64,000 bases of DNA from Halobacteriales archaeon QS_6_64_34 (GTDB lineage Archaea > Halobacteriota > Halobacteria > Halobacteriales > Haloarculaceae), in contig PXRT01000013.1 of assembly GCA_003020925.1 (NCBI GenBank), positions 146,520-210,519 on the forward strand, read 5' to 3'. How positions within the stretch are numbered: the first letter of the stretch is position 1; each line of letters starts with the position of its first letter. The notes under the pieces are model-generated. The model saw only the letters and a program-made list of their open reading frames with translations. It was not told where the DNA came from and ran no database searches. Below are positions 1 through 7,583 of the stretch, in pieces. The position numbers and the translations under genes were made by a program.

Positions 1-97
1 GCAGGCCGAAGGCCGAGGAGCGCAGCGAGCCCCCCGACCGAAGCCAGCCGGGGCTTTCTGGCTCTCTTCCGCGTTTTCTACTAAACTAAACACTACC
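1..97 (-). repeat. Partial copy of the GGTAGTGTTTAG-ended element, cut by the window edge
   Basis: Read on the minus strand, this stretch starts GGTAGTGTTTAGTTTAG, continues through TAGAAAACGCGG and AAGCCCCGGCTGG, and matches the left halves of the copies at 53664 and 63057 almost base for base. Its other end lies beyond base 1. It is inverted relative to the other two copies. No ORF of its own is seen. It is probably non-autonomous mobile or repetitive DNA. Confidence 0.85.
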
Positions 98-139
98 GTG
101 AAAGGACACACCACGTTTACAGTCCCAACGTACGTTTCA

Positions 140-219
140 TACGGTCGGTTGTAACGATTTACCGGTGATTTGCCGAGGCGGGACCGGCAAATCACGGAAA
201 TGGCTTCCAACCGACCGTA
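140..219 (+). repeat. 80-bp hairpin element, copy 1 (MITE-like)
   Basis: The outer arms TACGGTCGGTTG and CAACCGACCGTA are perfect inverted repeats. Inner arms GTGATTTGCC and GGCAAATCAC extend the cruciform. TCA lies directly outside both ends (137-139 and 220-222), as expected of a 3-bp target-site duplication. Length (80 bp) and flanks match copies at 18373 and 29931. The right-hand TCA is, on the minus strand, the TGA stop codon of the endonuclease V gene, so the hairpin may also act as its terminator. Confidence 0.85.
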
Positions 220-1059
220 TCACACCTCGGTTTTGACGGCGTCAGCGTACGAATCGGCGAGCCGCGTCGGTTCGGGGAGCTTGTACCCCGCTGCCGTCGC
301 CAGTACGAGGTCGGCGGCCGTCTCGGCGCTCACCTGGTGGCCCGGGCTGACGATGAGCGGGTTGATGGACTGGGCGTCGGAGTCGTACTGACGCGTCTGG
401 ACCGCATAGCCAATGACCGCGCCAGCGGCGGCGCCGTCTGCCCGTCGGCTCTCCGACACAGCGAGGGTCTCGACCGCTGCGTCGGCCTCGATAGCGACGC
501 GGGCGCCCTCGGGGAGTTTCCGGTCCAGTGACTCCTGTGGCTCGCCACACAGTAAGTTCTTGGCGACGCCGACAGTCGGAACGTCGAGCGTGACGCCGAT
601 ATGGGTCGCCAGCCCGGCCTCGCGGTAGTGAATGCGGCCGCTGCCGTCGACGAGGACGGCATCGGGCTCACACGCCAATTCGGCGAACGCGGCGAGGATG
701 GCCCCGCCCTCGCGGAACGAGAGCAGTCCGGGAACGTAGGGAATCTCCGTTTCTTCGACCGCATAGACCCGCTCGACGACCTCGCGGCCGCGCAGGACGA
801 CGACGGCCGAGACCGCCCGGTCGCCGACGAAGGCCTGGTCGACGCCGGCGACGAGGGGCCGGTCGGCGGGCGCAGAAGTCCGTCCGGCCCGTTCACCCAG
901 CGTCGCCTGCCCGGCCGGCCCATCCAGCGAGACGGCTTCCGGGTCGAACGCGAACTCGTCGGTAACGACTGCCGCGTCGGCGATATCGCGCTGCAGGGCC
1001 TCCATCTCGGCGGTCGAGAGCGAGGGGTCGGGAACGAACTCGGGGCGGACGATATCCAT
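220..1059 (-). CDS. nfi: Endonuclease V (deoxyinosine 3'-endonuclease)
   Basis: This DNA repair enzyme family cleaves near deoxyinosine produced by adenine deamination. The 279-residue product has the hallmark VAGVDQAF (residue ~95, first catalytic Asp), YVPGLLSFREGG (~140), VDGSGRIHYREAGLATHIG (~170) and GVAKNLL blocks, all in family order. The start ATG overlaps the rhomboid stop as TGATG, so the two genes are probably co-transcribed from upstream of the rhomboid gene. The N-terminal ~55 residues before the domain are longer than in bacterial Nfi. The ORF track lists this frame fused to an out-of-frame read-through of the rhomboid gene, which is an artefact. The stop codon abuts a mobile hairpin repeat. 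Confidence 0.93.
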   Translation of the reverse strand: MDIVRPEFVPDPSLSTAEMEALQRDIADAAVVTDEFAFDPEAVSLDGPAGQATLGERAGRTSAPADRPLVAGVDQAFVGDRAVSAVVVLRGREVVERVYAVEETEIPYVPGLLSFREGGAILAAFAELACEPDAVLVDGSGRIHYREAGLATHIGVTLDVPTVGVAKNLLCGEPQESLDRKLPEGARVAIEADAAVETLAVSESRRADGAAAGAVIGYAVQTRQYDSDAQSINPLIVSPGHQVSAETAADLVLATAAGYKLPEPTRLADSYADAVKTEV

Positions 1060-2006
1060 CAGAAGGGACCGCGACCGCCGGGCCCACCGGGTCCGCCCGG
1101 CCCGCCGGGGCCGCGGCGACCGAACTGTATCTGGCCGGGGACGTGCGCCCGGTCCTTGATTCGCTTGCCGTACCAGAGGCCGATGACGAGGCCGACCAGG
1201 TGGGCCGTGTGAGCGATGTTCCCGCCCAGCAGGCCCGCCCCCTGGGGTGACAGCGTCCCGGCGATGCTGATGATAGCGTAGAAGCCCGTGATAGCCCAGA
1301 TGGGTACCGGAATCAGGAAATACAGGTAGACAGTGAGGTCCGGTTTGATGACGGTGATGAACCCGAGGATAGCGAGTGCCGCACCGCTGGCGCCCAGCAC
1401 CCCATATGCGGGCCCGCTCTGGACGAGCTGGAGCGCAATCTGGCCGAGCCCGGCGAGCATCCCCGAGCCGAGGAAAAAGAGGGTGAAGGTCTTCGAGCCC
1501 ATCTGCCGTTCGGCCAGGCGACCGAAGAAGTAGATGACGATGGCGTTCCCGGCGAGGTGGAACAGTCCGCCATGCGAGAAGATAGACGTGACCCAGGTCC
1601 AGACGAAGAAGACGTTGTCCGGGTGGAGCACGAAAAGGGACCGGTAGGCGGCCGGCGGGAGCGAGCCGGCGGCGACCAGTGCGATTACGATTCGTTGTGC
1701 GACGAAGGTGATAGCCATGACCGCGAGGAACACGAACGTCATGTTGCCACGGAAGTAGCCCATGACGCCGCCGGGACCGGTGTCGAGGCCGAAGCGGTCG
1801 GCGACGCCGCCGGAGCCACCCGAGGACCCGGCGTCTACGGAGTCGTCGAAACCGCTGTCGAACACCCCCTGGGGGTCGTTCCAGTTGTCCAGTCCGGGGC
1901 AGTCGTGGGCCTCGGGCAGCCGGTGTTCGGCGCAGTAGGTCCCCCCGCAGTGCCCACACTGGTAGGGCATGTTCTCCTGCTTGCCACAGACGTCACACTC
2001 CGACAT
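1059..2006 (-). CDS. Rhomboid intramembrane serine protease with N-terminal AN1 zinc finger
   Basis: Residues 1-35 form an AN1-type zinc finger (CDVCG, CGHCGGTYCAEH, HDC), followed by an acidic Gly/Ser linker. The remaining ~200 residues are a multi-span rhomboid domain with the Ser motif GASGAALA and the His motif AHTAHLVG expected of the Ser-His dyad. The family cleaves membrane-anchored substrates within the bilayer. The C-terminus is a Gly-Pro repeat (GGPGG units) ending GRGPF, probably cytoplasmic. The start was set at MSECDVCG because the finger begins there; the longer ORF-track start runs through the intergenic region. The substrate is unknown. AN1-rhomboid fusions are known in haloarchaea. 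Confidence 0.92.
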   Translation of the reverse strand: MSECDVCGKQENMPYQCGHCGGTYCAEHRLPEAHDCPGLDNWNDPQGVFDSGFDDSVDAGSSGGSGGVADRFGLDTGPGGVMGYFRGNMTFVFLAVMAITFVAQRIVIALVAAGSLPPAAYRSLFVLHPDNVFFVWTWVTSIFSHGGLFHLAGNAIVIYFFGRLAERQMGSKTFTLFFLGSGMLAGLGQIALQLVQSGPAYGVLGASGAALAILGFITVIKPDLTVYLYFLIPVPIWAITGFYAIISIAGTLSPQGAGLLGGNIAHTAHLVGLVIGLWYGKRIKDRAHVPGQIQFGRRGPGGPGGPGGPGGRGPF

Positions 2007-2109
2007 TGTCGACGTTTGGGGTGGGCGGTGCAAAGGGATTGTGTTTGTGTGGCTCACCGACCTGAGACGAGCGAAGCCGGTAAAACCCCCGAGTTCGAAC
2101 GGTAGGGTA

Positions 2110-2565
2110 GTGCAAGAGTTCGAGCGCAAACAACTGCTAGAGCGCATCGAACGGGAGGGTGCGACCGTCGGTGCCGAGATACCCGACGAGATTACCGTCC
2201 AGGACGACCGCATCGACCTGCAATCGTTCGTCTTCGAAATCAAGCGCCGGGAGACGGTGCCACGCGGCGAGCGCGAGCGGGTCACCCGGGCCAAGAAGAA
2301 CCTCCGCCGGGAGCGCCGCCAGCGCAAACAGCGACTGGAGGACGACGACCTGAGCTACGCCGAGGGCGAGGAACTCGTCGAGGCCATCATCGGTATCGAC
2401 CGGGCGCTGAACGCCTTAGAGCAGCTGGGGCCGGCGAACCTGGAGGACGAGGCAAAGGCCCAGGAGACCGCCGACAAGAAGCGCTGGATGTCGTTCCTGC
2501 GGAAGGCGCTCGGTCACGAGGACGCCGATTCGGGCACCGGCCGGGCCAGCAGGGGGCGGCGATGA
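2110..2565 (+). CDS. DUF5788-type haloarchaeal protein
   Basis: A 151-residue, highly charged, probably cytosolic protein with no membrane segment. The GTG start (QEFERKQLLERIERE) was preferred because upstream codons cover the divergent promoter region shared with the rhomboid gene. A very basic stretch (KKNLRRERRQRKQR) near residue 65 suggests nucleic-acid contact, and the rest looks helical. Its stop overlaps the polX start (ATGA), which implies translational coupling to DNA polymerase X and a possible repair role. The family name is from memory and the function is unknown. Confidence 0.8.
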   Translation: MQEFERKQLLERIEREGATVGAEIPDEITVQDDRIDLQSFVFEIKRRETVPRGERERVTRAKKNLRRERRQRKQRLEDDDLSYAEGEELVEAIIGIDRALNALEQLGPANLEDEAKAQETADKKRWMSFLRKALGHEDADSGTGRASRGRR

Positions 2566-4304
2566 GCCACAACGGCGAAATCGCGAGCCGACTGGCGGAG
2601 TTCGCCGACTTGCTCGACGCCAAAGGGGTGGAGTACAAGCCCCGGGCCTACCGCCGGGCCGCCGAGAACATCCGCGACCACCCCGGCGACATCGAGGGGC
2701 TGGCCGCCGAGGGCGAGAACGCGGTAGGGGAAATAGAGGGCGTCGGCGACGCCATCTCCGCGAAGGTCATCGAGTACTTCGAGACCGGCGAAATCGAGGA
2801 GCTGGGCGAACTCCGCGAGGAGTTGCCCGTCGACATGGCCGCCCTGACCGCCGTCGAGGGCGTCGGACCCAAGACCGTCGGGGCGCTGTACGAGGCACTC
2901 GGTATCACGACGCTCGACGAACTCGAAGCCGCCGCCGAGGCCGGCGAGATTCAGGACGTCAAGGGCTTTGGCACAAAGACCGAGGAGAACATCGTGGAGA
3001 ACATCGACTTCGCCCGCGAGGCCCACGCCCGGACGTTGCTGGGGACAGCCCACCCCTACGGCGAGCAGGCGAAGGCGTTCGTCGCCGACATCGGCGGCGT
3101 CGAGCAGTGTGAACTGGGCGGGTCCCTGCGGCGCTGGCGTGCCACCATCGGCGACGTGGACGTACTCGTCGGGAGCCGGGAGGGCGAGGCCGTCGTCGAC
3201 GCCTTTACCGACTGGCCCGAAGTCGATGGCGTCATCGAGGCCGGCGAGACGAAGGCGTCGGTCCGGGCCGGCGGGCTTCGGGTCGATGTGCGAGTGGTGG
3301 CCCCCGAGGAGTTCGGCGCCGCCCTGCAGTATTTCACCGGCAGCAAGGACCACAACGTCGCGGTCCGGAACCGGGCCATCGAGCGGGACCTGAAGGTCAA
3401 CGAGTACGGGGTCTTCGACGTTTCTGACGTCCCCGACGGCGAGGGCCATCAGCGCGCCGGCGAGCGCATCGCCGGCGAGACCGAGGCGGCCGTTTACGAG
3501 GCCCTCGGCATGGAGTGGGTCCCGCCGGAACTGCGCGAGAATCGCGGCGAAGTGGCGGCGGCCGCCGACGGCGACCTCCCCGACCTGCTCGTCGAGGACG
3601 ACGTCCGGGGCGACCTCCACACCCACAGCGAGTGGTCAGACGGCGGTAACACAGTCGCCGAGATGGCCGCCGGCGCGGCGGAGTTTGGCCACGAGTACAT
3701 CGCGATTACGGACCACGCGACCGGGCCGGGGATGGTCGGCGGCGTCGGCCTCGAGGACGACGACCTGCGCGAGCAAATCGCCGAAGTCGAGTCGGTCGCC
3801 GCCGAGGCCGACGTCGACGTGTTCAGCGGCGTCGAGGCCAACATCACCAGGGACGCCGAGATTTCGGTGGCCGACGACGTGCTGGCCGACCTCGATGTCG
3901 TGGTCGCCTCACCCCACGCGGCACTGGACGGCGACGGCACCGACCGCCTCGTCGCCGCGGCCCAACACCCCCACGTCGACATCATCGGCCACCCGACCGG
4001 GCGGTATCTGAACCGGCGCCCCGGGCTCGACGTCGACGTCGAGCGGCTGGCGACGGCGGCCGCCGACGCCGGGACCGCCCTGGAGGTCAACGCCAGTCCC
4101 GCTCGGCTGGACCTGAACGGCGCCGCCATCAAGGTGGCCCTCGAGGCCGGCGCGACCATCGCCATCGACACCGACGCCCACAGCCCCGGGAGCTTCGGCC
4201 AGATGACGTACGGCGTCCACACCGCCCGGCGCGGATGGGCCGAAGCCGGCGACGTGCTCAACACCCGCTCGGCCGAGGAGCTGCGGGAGTTCCTCGATGG
4301 CTGA
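2562..4304 (+). CDS. polX: DNA polymerase/3'-5' exonuclease PolX
   Basis: A 580-residue family-X polymerase with three parts in order: helix-hairpin-helix repeats (GVGDAIS near 58, GVGPKTVGALYEAL near 100, GFGTKTEENI near 135); a nucleotidyltransferase core with GGSLRRW and DVDVLV carrying the metal-binding Asp pair, then FTGSKDHNVAVR; and a C-terminal PHP domain (DLHTHSEWSDG, AITDHATG, SPHAAL, IIGHPTGR, DTDAHS), the putative 3'-5' exonuclease. Family role: gap filling in base-excision and end-joining repair. Full length for the bacterial/archaeal PHP-PolX type. Start fixed by the ATGA overlap with the upstream gene. Confidence 0.95.
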   Translation: MSHNGEIASRLAEFADLLDAKGVEYKPRAYRRAAENIRDHPGDIEGLAAEGENAVGEIEGVGDAISAKVIEYFETGEIEELGELREELPVDMAALTAVEGVGPKTVGALYEALGITTLDELEAAAEAGEIQDVKGFGTKTEENIVENIDFAREAHARTLLGTAHPYGEQAKAFVADIGGVEQCELGGSLRRWRATIGDVDVLVGSREGEAVVDAFTDWPEVDGVIEAGETKASVRAGGLRVDVRVVAPEEFGAALQYFTGSKDHNVAVRNRAIERDLKVNEYGVFDVSDVPDGEGHQRAGERIAGETEAAVYEALGMEWVPPELRENRGEVAAAADGDLPDLLVEDDVRGDLHTHSEWSDGGNTVAEMAAGAAEFGHEYIAITDHATGPGMVGGVGLEDDDLREQIAEVESVAAEADVDVFSGVEANITRDAEISVADDVLADLDVVVASPHAALDGDGTDRLVAAAQHPHVDIIGHPTGRYLNRRPGLDVDVERLATAAADAGTALEVNASPARLDLNGAAIKVALEAGATIAIDTDAHSPGSFGQMTYGVHTARRGWAEAGDVLNTRSAEELREFLDG

Positions 4305-4458
4305 CCGCGAGTGGTGTCGGTCAGCGTGAGGCGGGCATCGACGGCGGCGGCCGGGCGGGAGGTGAGCACATACCTGGCCGTTTGAGGGCTGGCCGCTCAA
4401 GTATCTTCGCTGGCCGACTCCAGAACCCTTGTTACACCGGTGCTGTTAGAGTCGGCTG

Positions 4459-4938
4459 ATGACCCTCTCGGAGGAGGCCCAGGAGCGGCTCGCCGACATC
4501 GTCGAAAACCAGCCGACGAAAAACGGCGAGCTACAGGAGCTGTGGGGCATGGACAGCGGGAGCGAGGTCCACCAGTACCTCGAGTCGACGCTCAAGGAGT
4601 ACTACTACCGCAACGAGAACAGCCTCATCTGTGCCACACCGGAGGCGACGGCGCTCATCGACGGCAAGGGCTCCGAGCGCGTCCGGACGATGACCGTCTC
4701 CCCGCTCCAGGGGACCATCATCGAGGTGCTTGCCGGCCCGGACGAGGAGCCACAGAGCGTCGTCGCGACGCTGCAGGCGGTCCGGACGGCCGGCGATGAC
4801 CCCGAGGTGGACGACGTGCGGTCGGCGCTCCGGAGCCTCGCCGACATGGGCGTCGTCGAGATAGTCCAGAAGACGGTCCCGACCTTCCGGCTGGCCGTCC
4901 CGCGTGCGGACATCGACGTCGGGGTCCGCGACGAGTAG
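4459..4938 (+). CDS. DUF5797-type haloarchaeal protein, winged-helix-like
   Basis: A 159-residue soluble acidic protein. The N-terminal half (EEAQERLADIVENQPTKNGEL, HQYLESTLKEYYYR) resembles a helix-turn-helix module. The second half (LQGTIIEVLAGPDEEPQSVVATL) reads like a second helical domain with a recognition-like segment DVRSALRSLADMGVVEI. A regulatory or DNA-associated role is plausible but unproven. It stands alone 150 bp downstream of polX and converges with the next gene. Family number from memory. Confidence 0.8.
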   Translation: MTLSEEAQERLADIVENQPTKNGELQELWGMDSGSEVHQYLESTLKEYYYRNENSLICATPEATALIDGKGSERVRTMTVSPLQGTIIEVLAGPDEEPQSVVATLQAVRTAGDDPEVDDVRSALRSLADMGVVEIVQKTVPTFRLAVPRADIDVGVRDE

Positions 4939-4962
4939 CTCGGTCGAATTTCCGAGGCGCAG

Positions 4963-6021
4963 TTACTCGAGGGCGGACCGACCATCGCCGTCCAGCCCGG
5001 GCCGGCGCTCCCGTCGCCGCCGAGCCAGCAGTCGCTTGGCGGCCGCGCCGGGGCCGCCCTGGATGGGCCACCCCTTCGTTCGCCACACTGGCGGCTCCGG
5101 TTCGAACGACCCACAGCCGGCCCGACACTCGTGTTGGGTTGGCGTCCGTCCTTTGGCCACACAGTAGGGCGAGACGCCGGTCTCGTCGGCGCGCAACTCG
5201 AAGTGCCGGCAGTCCGGCCGCATCGTACCGGCGTAACTTCGCCACCCCCGTGCGTAGGCCCGTTCGGCGATAGCGCGGCGTTTCTCGGCCTTCCAGTCGG
5301 GGTCGGCGTACTCGAAGCGGGCGGCGCTGTAGTCGTCGTCGGGCCGCTCGATGATGTGAGTGCCGTAGCCGCCGGCGTCGAGCGAGCGGGGCTCCCAGAC
5401 GGTCTCGGCGGACCCAGTTCCGAAATCGACTGTCAACACGCCGGCTTCCGGCGGGAAGTCCGCAAGCAGGATAGGTTCGACGCGCTGGCCGGTGGCCCCG
5501 GTCGCGACCCACACCTCGTCGGCCAGCCCCAGGGCGACGTCCCGCTCCAGTTGCCCGGCCAGGTCGCGGGCGGCGCTCGCGGTGAGGTCGGGCTTGTTTT
5601 CGATGGCGACGACGCGTCGAACCCAGTTGGGATACGGTCGATGGCGGCGAATCTCGATTCGCTGTCTCCGTTTTCGGGTGTCGAGGGCGTCCCTGTCGGC
5701 GAGTCCGTGAATCGACTCCCGGACGTAGCGCCAGGGGTAGCCGGGGTCGGGGAGGGCGTCCCGATAGAATGTCCAGTCCGCGGGCGCGTGTCGGAGGACG
5801 TCCAGGTGGTCCGAGTCGAAAGCGTCGATGCCGAAGGCGCCGCGAGCCGCCAGTCCGTCGGGGTCACACTCCAGGACGAGCGTGTCCCATCGACGGTACT
5901 GGGTGCCGAGTTGGCGGGCGACGACGACGGCCGAATCGTCGCGTGCGGGCGTCCACTCGCGTTCGGCCCACTGACAGACGCGCAGTTCGAACGCGAACTC
6001 CGAATCGGGCGACACGGACAC
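4963..6021 (-). CDS. DUF5787-type haloarchaeal protein, possibly nuclease-like
   Basis: A 352-residue soluble protein. VVAIENKPDL near residue 165 and the preceding D/E-rich strands resemble the D...ExK core of restriction-like nucleases, which is inference only. A Cys cluster near the C-terminus (RPDCRHFE, SPYCVAKG, HECRAGCGSF) looks like a metal or Fe-S site. The combination of a PD-ExK-like core with four Cys recalls Cas4/RecB-type exonucleases, but I cannot confirm that. The ORF start is GTG (MSVSPDSEF), with a second GTG two codons later. The gene is monocistronic and followed by a convergent neighbour. Confidence 0.75.
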   Translation of the reverse strand: MSVSPDSEFAFELRVCQWAEREWTPARDDSAVVVARQLGTQYRRWDTLVLECDPDGLAARGAFGIDAFDSDHLDVLRHAPADWTFYRDALPDPGYPWRYVRESIHGLADRDALDTRKRRQRIEIRRHRPYPNWVRRVVAIENKPDLTASAARDLAGQLERDVALGLADEVWVATGATGQRVEPILLADFPPEAGVLTVDFGTGSAETVWEPRSLDAGGYGTHIIERPDDDYSAARFEYADPDWKAEKRRAIAERAYARGWRSYAGTMRPDCRHFELRADETGVSPYCVAKGRTPTQHECRAGCGSFEPEPPVWRTKGWPIQGGPGAAAKRLLARRRRERRPGLDGDGRSALE

Positions 6022-6124
6022 CGGTTCGTGGCTCGCGTTTGTGAATCTGTCTGTCGTGATATAGATTTGAACAAATTGGTTCTCGACTTATAGATATCAG
6101 GTGTAACCTCGGGTAGCCCTGGAA

Positions 6125-6132
6125 TTTATATA
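6125..6132 (+). promoter_or_regulatory. TATA-like box of the zinc-ribbon membrane protein gene
   Basis: TTTATATA lies ~31-38 bp before the ATG at 6163, the right distance for a short-leader archaeal transcript. It overlaps too closely with the alternative ATG at 6136, which supports the downstream start. Confidence 0.5.
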
Positions 6133-6162
6133 TCCATGCCAGAATTATTCATCGCCCCTACT

Positions 6163-6645
6163 ATGAGTGATCAAAACAACGTGGACACGACAAACGCTTT
6201 TTGTCATGATTGTGGCGAATCAATTAAATCCAATGCTGAGATTTGTCCGAATTGCGGTGTAAGACAACAGGCTGACCCCCAAGCAACTACAGGGACGTTT
6301 GAACAGTATACGACAATTCAATGGATTGCAGGTGTAATTCTGGGACTTCTGACATTTCCGATAGGTCTTCTGATTCCTGCTTATTTCTACATCAAATCAT
6401 CAAACGGAACGGCAAGTGAGCAGGGCGCTTGGGAAGCGTGGGCCGTCATTTTGGTTGGAATATTTGGCATCATAGCAGTGGAACTGGGCGGTGAAACTGG
6501 AGCGAAGATAATCCTTGGCCTTCTTCTAGCATTACCGATACTTCTCATCCTGGCAGCCGTGCTTGCAAGCTTCGTTCTGGGGCTTGGTGATGCAGCCCAA
6601 ACACAGTATCTAGTGACGCCTATGTCGAACGTTATCACAGCATAA
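6163..6645 (+). CDS. Zinc-ribbon membrane protein of low GC
   Basis: A 160-residue protein. The N-terminus carries a zinc ribbon (FCHDCGE, ICPNCGVRQQ). It is followed by a Thr/Gln linker and three hydrophobic segments (WIAGVILGLLTFPIGLLIPAYFY, AWAVILVGIFGIIAV, KIILGLLLALPILLILAAVLASFVL). Such ribbon-plus-TM proteins are common in archaea and have no assigned reaction. The start at MSDQNN (not the upstream ATG) was chosen from the TATA position. The gene and its upstream flank are clearly richer in A/T than the neighbours, and codons such as AAT, TTG and ATA recur, which suggests recent acquisition. Confidence 0.8.
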   Translation: MSDQNNVDTTNAFCHDCGESIKSNAEICPNCGVRQQADPQATTGTFEQYTTIQWIAGVILGLLTFPIGLLIPAYFYIKSSNGTASEQGAWEAWAVILVGIFGIIAVELGGETGAKIILGLLLALPILLILAAVLASFVLGLGDAAQTQYLVTPMSNVITA

Positions 6646-6684
6646 CTGAGAGCTTCCGCTATCACGCATCAATGCCGCGCTGGC

Positions 6685-7119
6685 TCAGTCCTCGGTATCG
6701 TCTTCGCGGTCGTCGAGGAACTCGTGGGCCTGTTCCAGTATCTCGCGGGGGCCGTCCTGCGTGACGGTGTTGATGGCCTGTTCGTAATCGCGCCACTGCA
6801 GGTCGCGGTGCTCGGTCGACAGCTCTGCGGACGCTTCGAAGGACTTCGCGACGAACAGATGTACCGTCTTGTGGATGGTGTTGCCGTTCGCCTCGAACAC
6901 GTAGTCGTAGTCCTCGCGGAACCCGTCTAAAAGCCGGAAATCACCGATTCCGGCCTCCTCTTTCACTTCGCGTATGGCGGTCTGCTGGAGTTCCTCCTCG
7001 CCCTCGACGCCGCCCTTGGGAAACTCCCAGTCCCCGGGGCGGCTCTTGAGCAGGAGGTACTCCCGCCGGCCACGCGTATCGCGAAAGAGGATGGCTCCCG
7101 CGCTCGTGGCCTCTATCAT
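6685..7119 (-). CDS. Nudix hydrolase (Ap4A hydrolase-like)
   Basis: A 144-residue single-domain Nudix protein with the complete box GGVEGEEELQQTAIREVKEEAGI (G-x5-E-x7-REVxEE-x-G), binding Mg2+ for diphosphate hydrolysis. FPKGGV before the box and the short length fit the archaeal bis(5'-nucleosyl)-tetraphosphatase group. Exact substrate not determinable. Divergent from the uS10-like gene, with about 100 bp between them. The C-terminal tail (DDREDDTED) is acidic, as in halophilic proteins. Confidence 0.9.
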   Translation of the reverse strand: MIEATSAGAILFRDTRGRREYLLLKSRPGDWEFPKGGVEGEEELQQTAIREVKEEAGIGDFRLLDGFREDYDYVFEANGNTIHKTVHLFVAKSFEASAELSTEHRDLQWRDYEQAINTVTQDGPREILEQAHEFLDDREDDTED

Positions 7120-7226
7120 TGTGTGATTTTACATCACGGGTACTTAAGAGAATATCGGAGACGAGCGACGGAACGACGCGGCGCGAAAGGCCGGCCTTTT
7201 GGTGGTCGCCGGTTATCTCACACCCA

Positions 7227-7556
7227 ATGCCGTACGTCACGACTCTGACCCTCACGAGTGGGGACCGCCACCGCCTCGACGACGTCGTGGCGGATATCAA
7301 GACTCGCGCCGAGCGCAAGGGGGTGGAGCTGAAAGGCCCGCGCCCGAAACAGCCCCGAAAGCTCCGGGTCCCCCAGTCGAAGACGCTGGGGCCCGACGGC
7401 GGCCGCTTCGACCCGTGGAACTACACCGTCTACGAGCGGACCATCGACATCGTCGGTTACGAGGGGTTCGCCCGCGACGTGGCCGGCGAGGCGTTTCCGC
7501 CGGCGGTCCACGTCGAAGTCGACGTCGAACAGCAGACCCCGCCCGGCAGCGGGTGA
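7227..7556 (+). CDS. uS10/mL48-family ribosomal-protein paralogue
   Basis: A 109-residue protein starting MPYVTTLTLTSGDRHRL. It has the S10 signature layout: KGPRPKQPRKLRVPQSKT in the position of the GP-IPLPT-K loop, then the YERTIDIVG strand. It differs from canonical archaeal S10 (~102 residues, normally encoded beside EF-1A). This is therefore likely the second, haloarchaea-type uS10-like protein rather than the ribosomal S10. Its role is unknown; ribosome-associated or RNA-binding is inference. It is followed after 27 bp by the amidohydrolase, possibly co-transcribed. Confidence 0.82.
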   Translation: MPYVTTLTLTSGDRHRLDDVVADIKTRAERKGVELKGPRPKQPRKLRVPQSKTLGPDGGRFDPWNYTVYERTIDIVGYEGFARDVAGEAFPPAVHVEVDVEQQTPPGSG

Positions 7557-7583
7557 TAAGTTCGCTCGTCCCCTCGACCCGGT

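Noticed and set aside
2514-3626. 370-aa ORF antisense to polX
   Set aside because: Same codon-bias shadow; polX motifs are complete on the plus strand.
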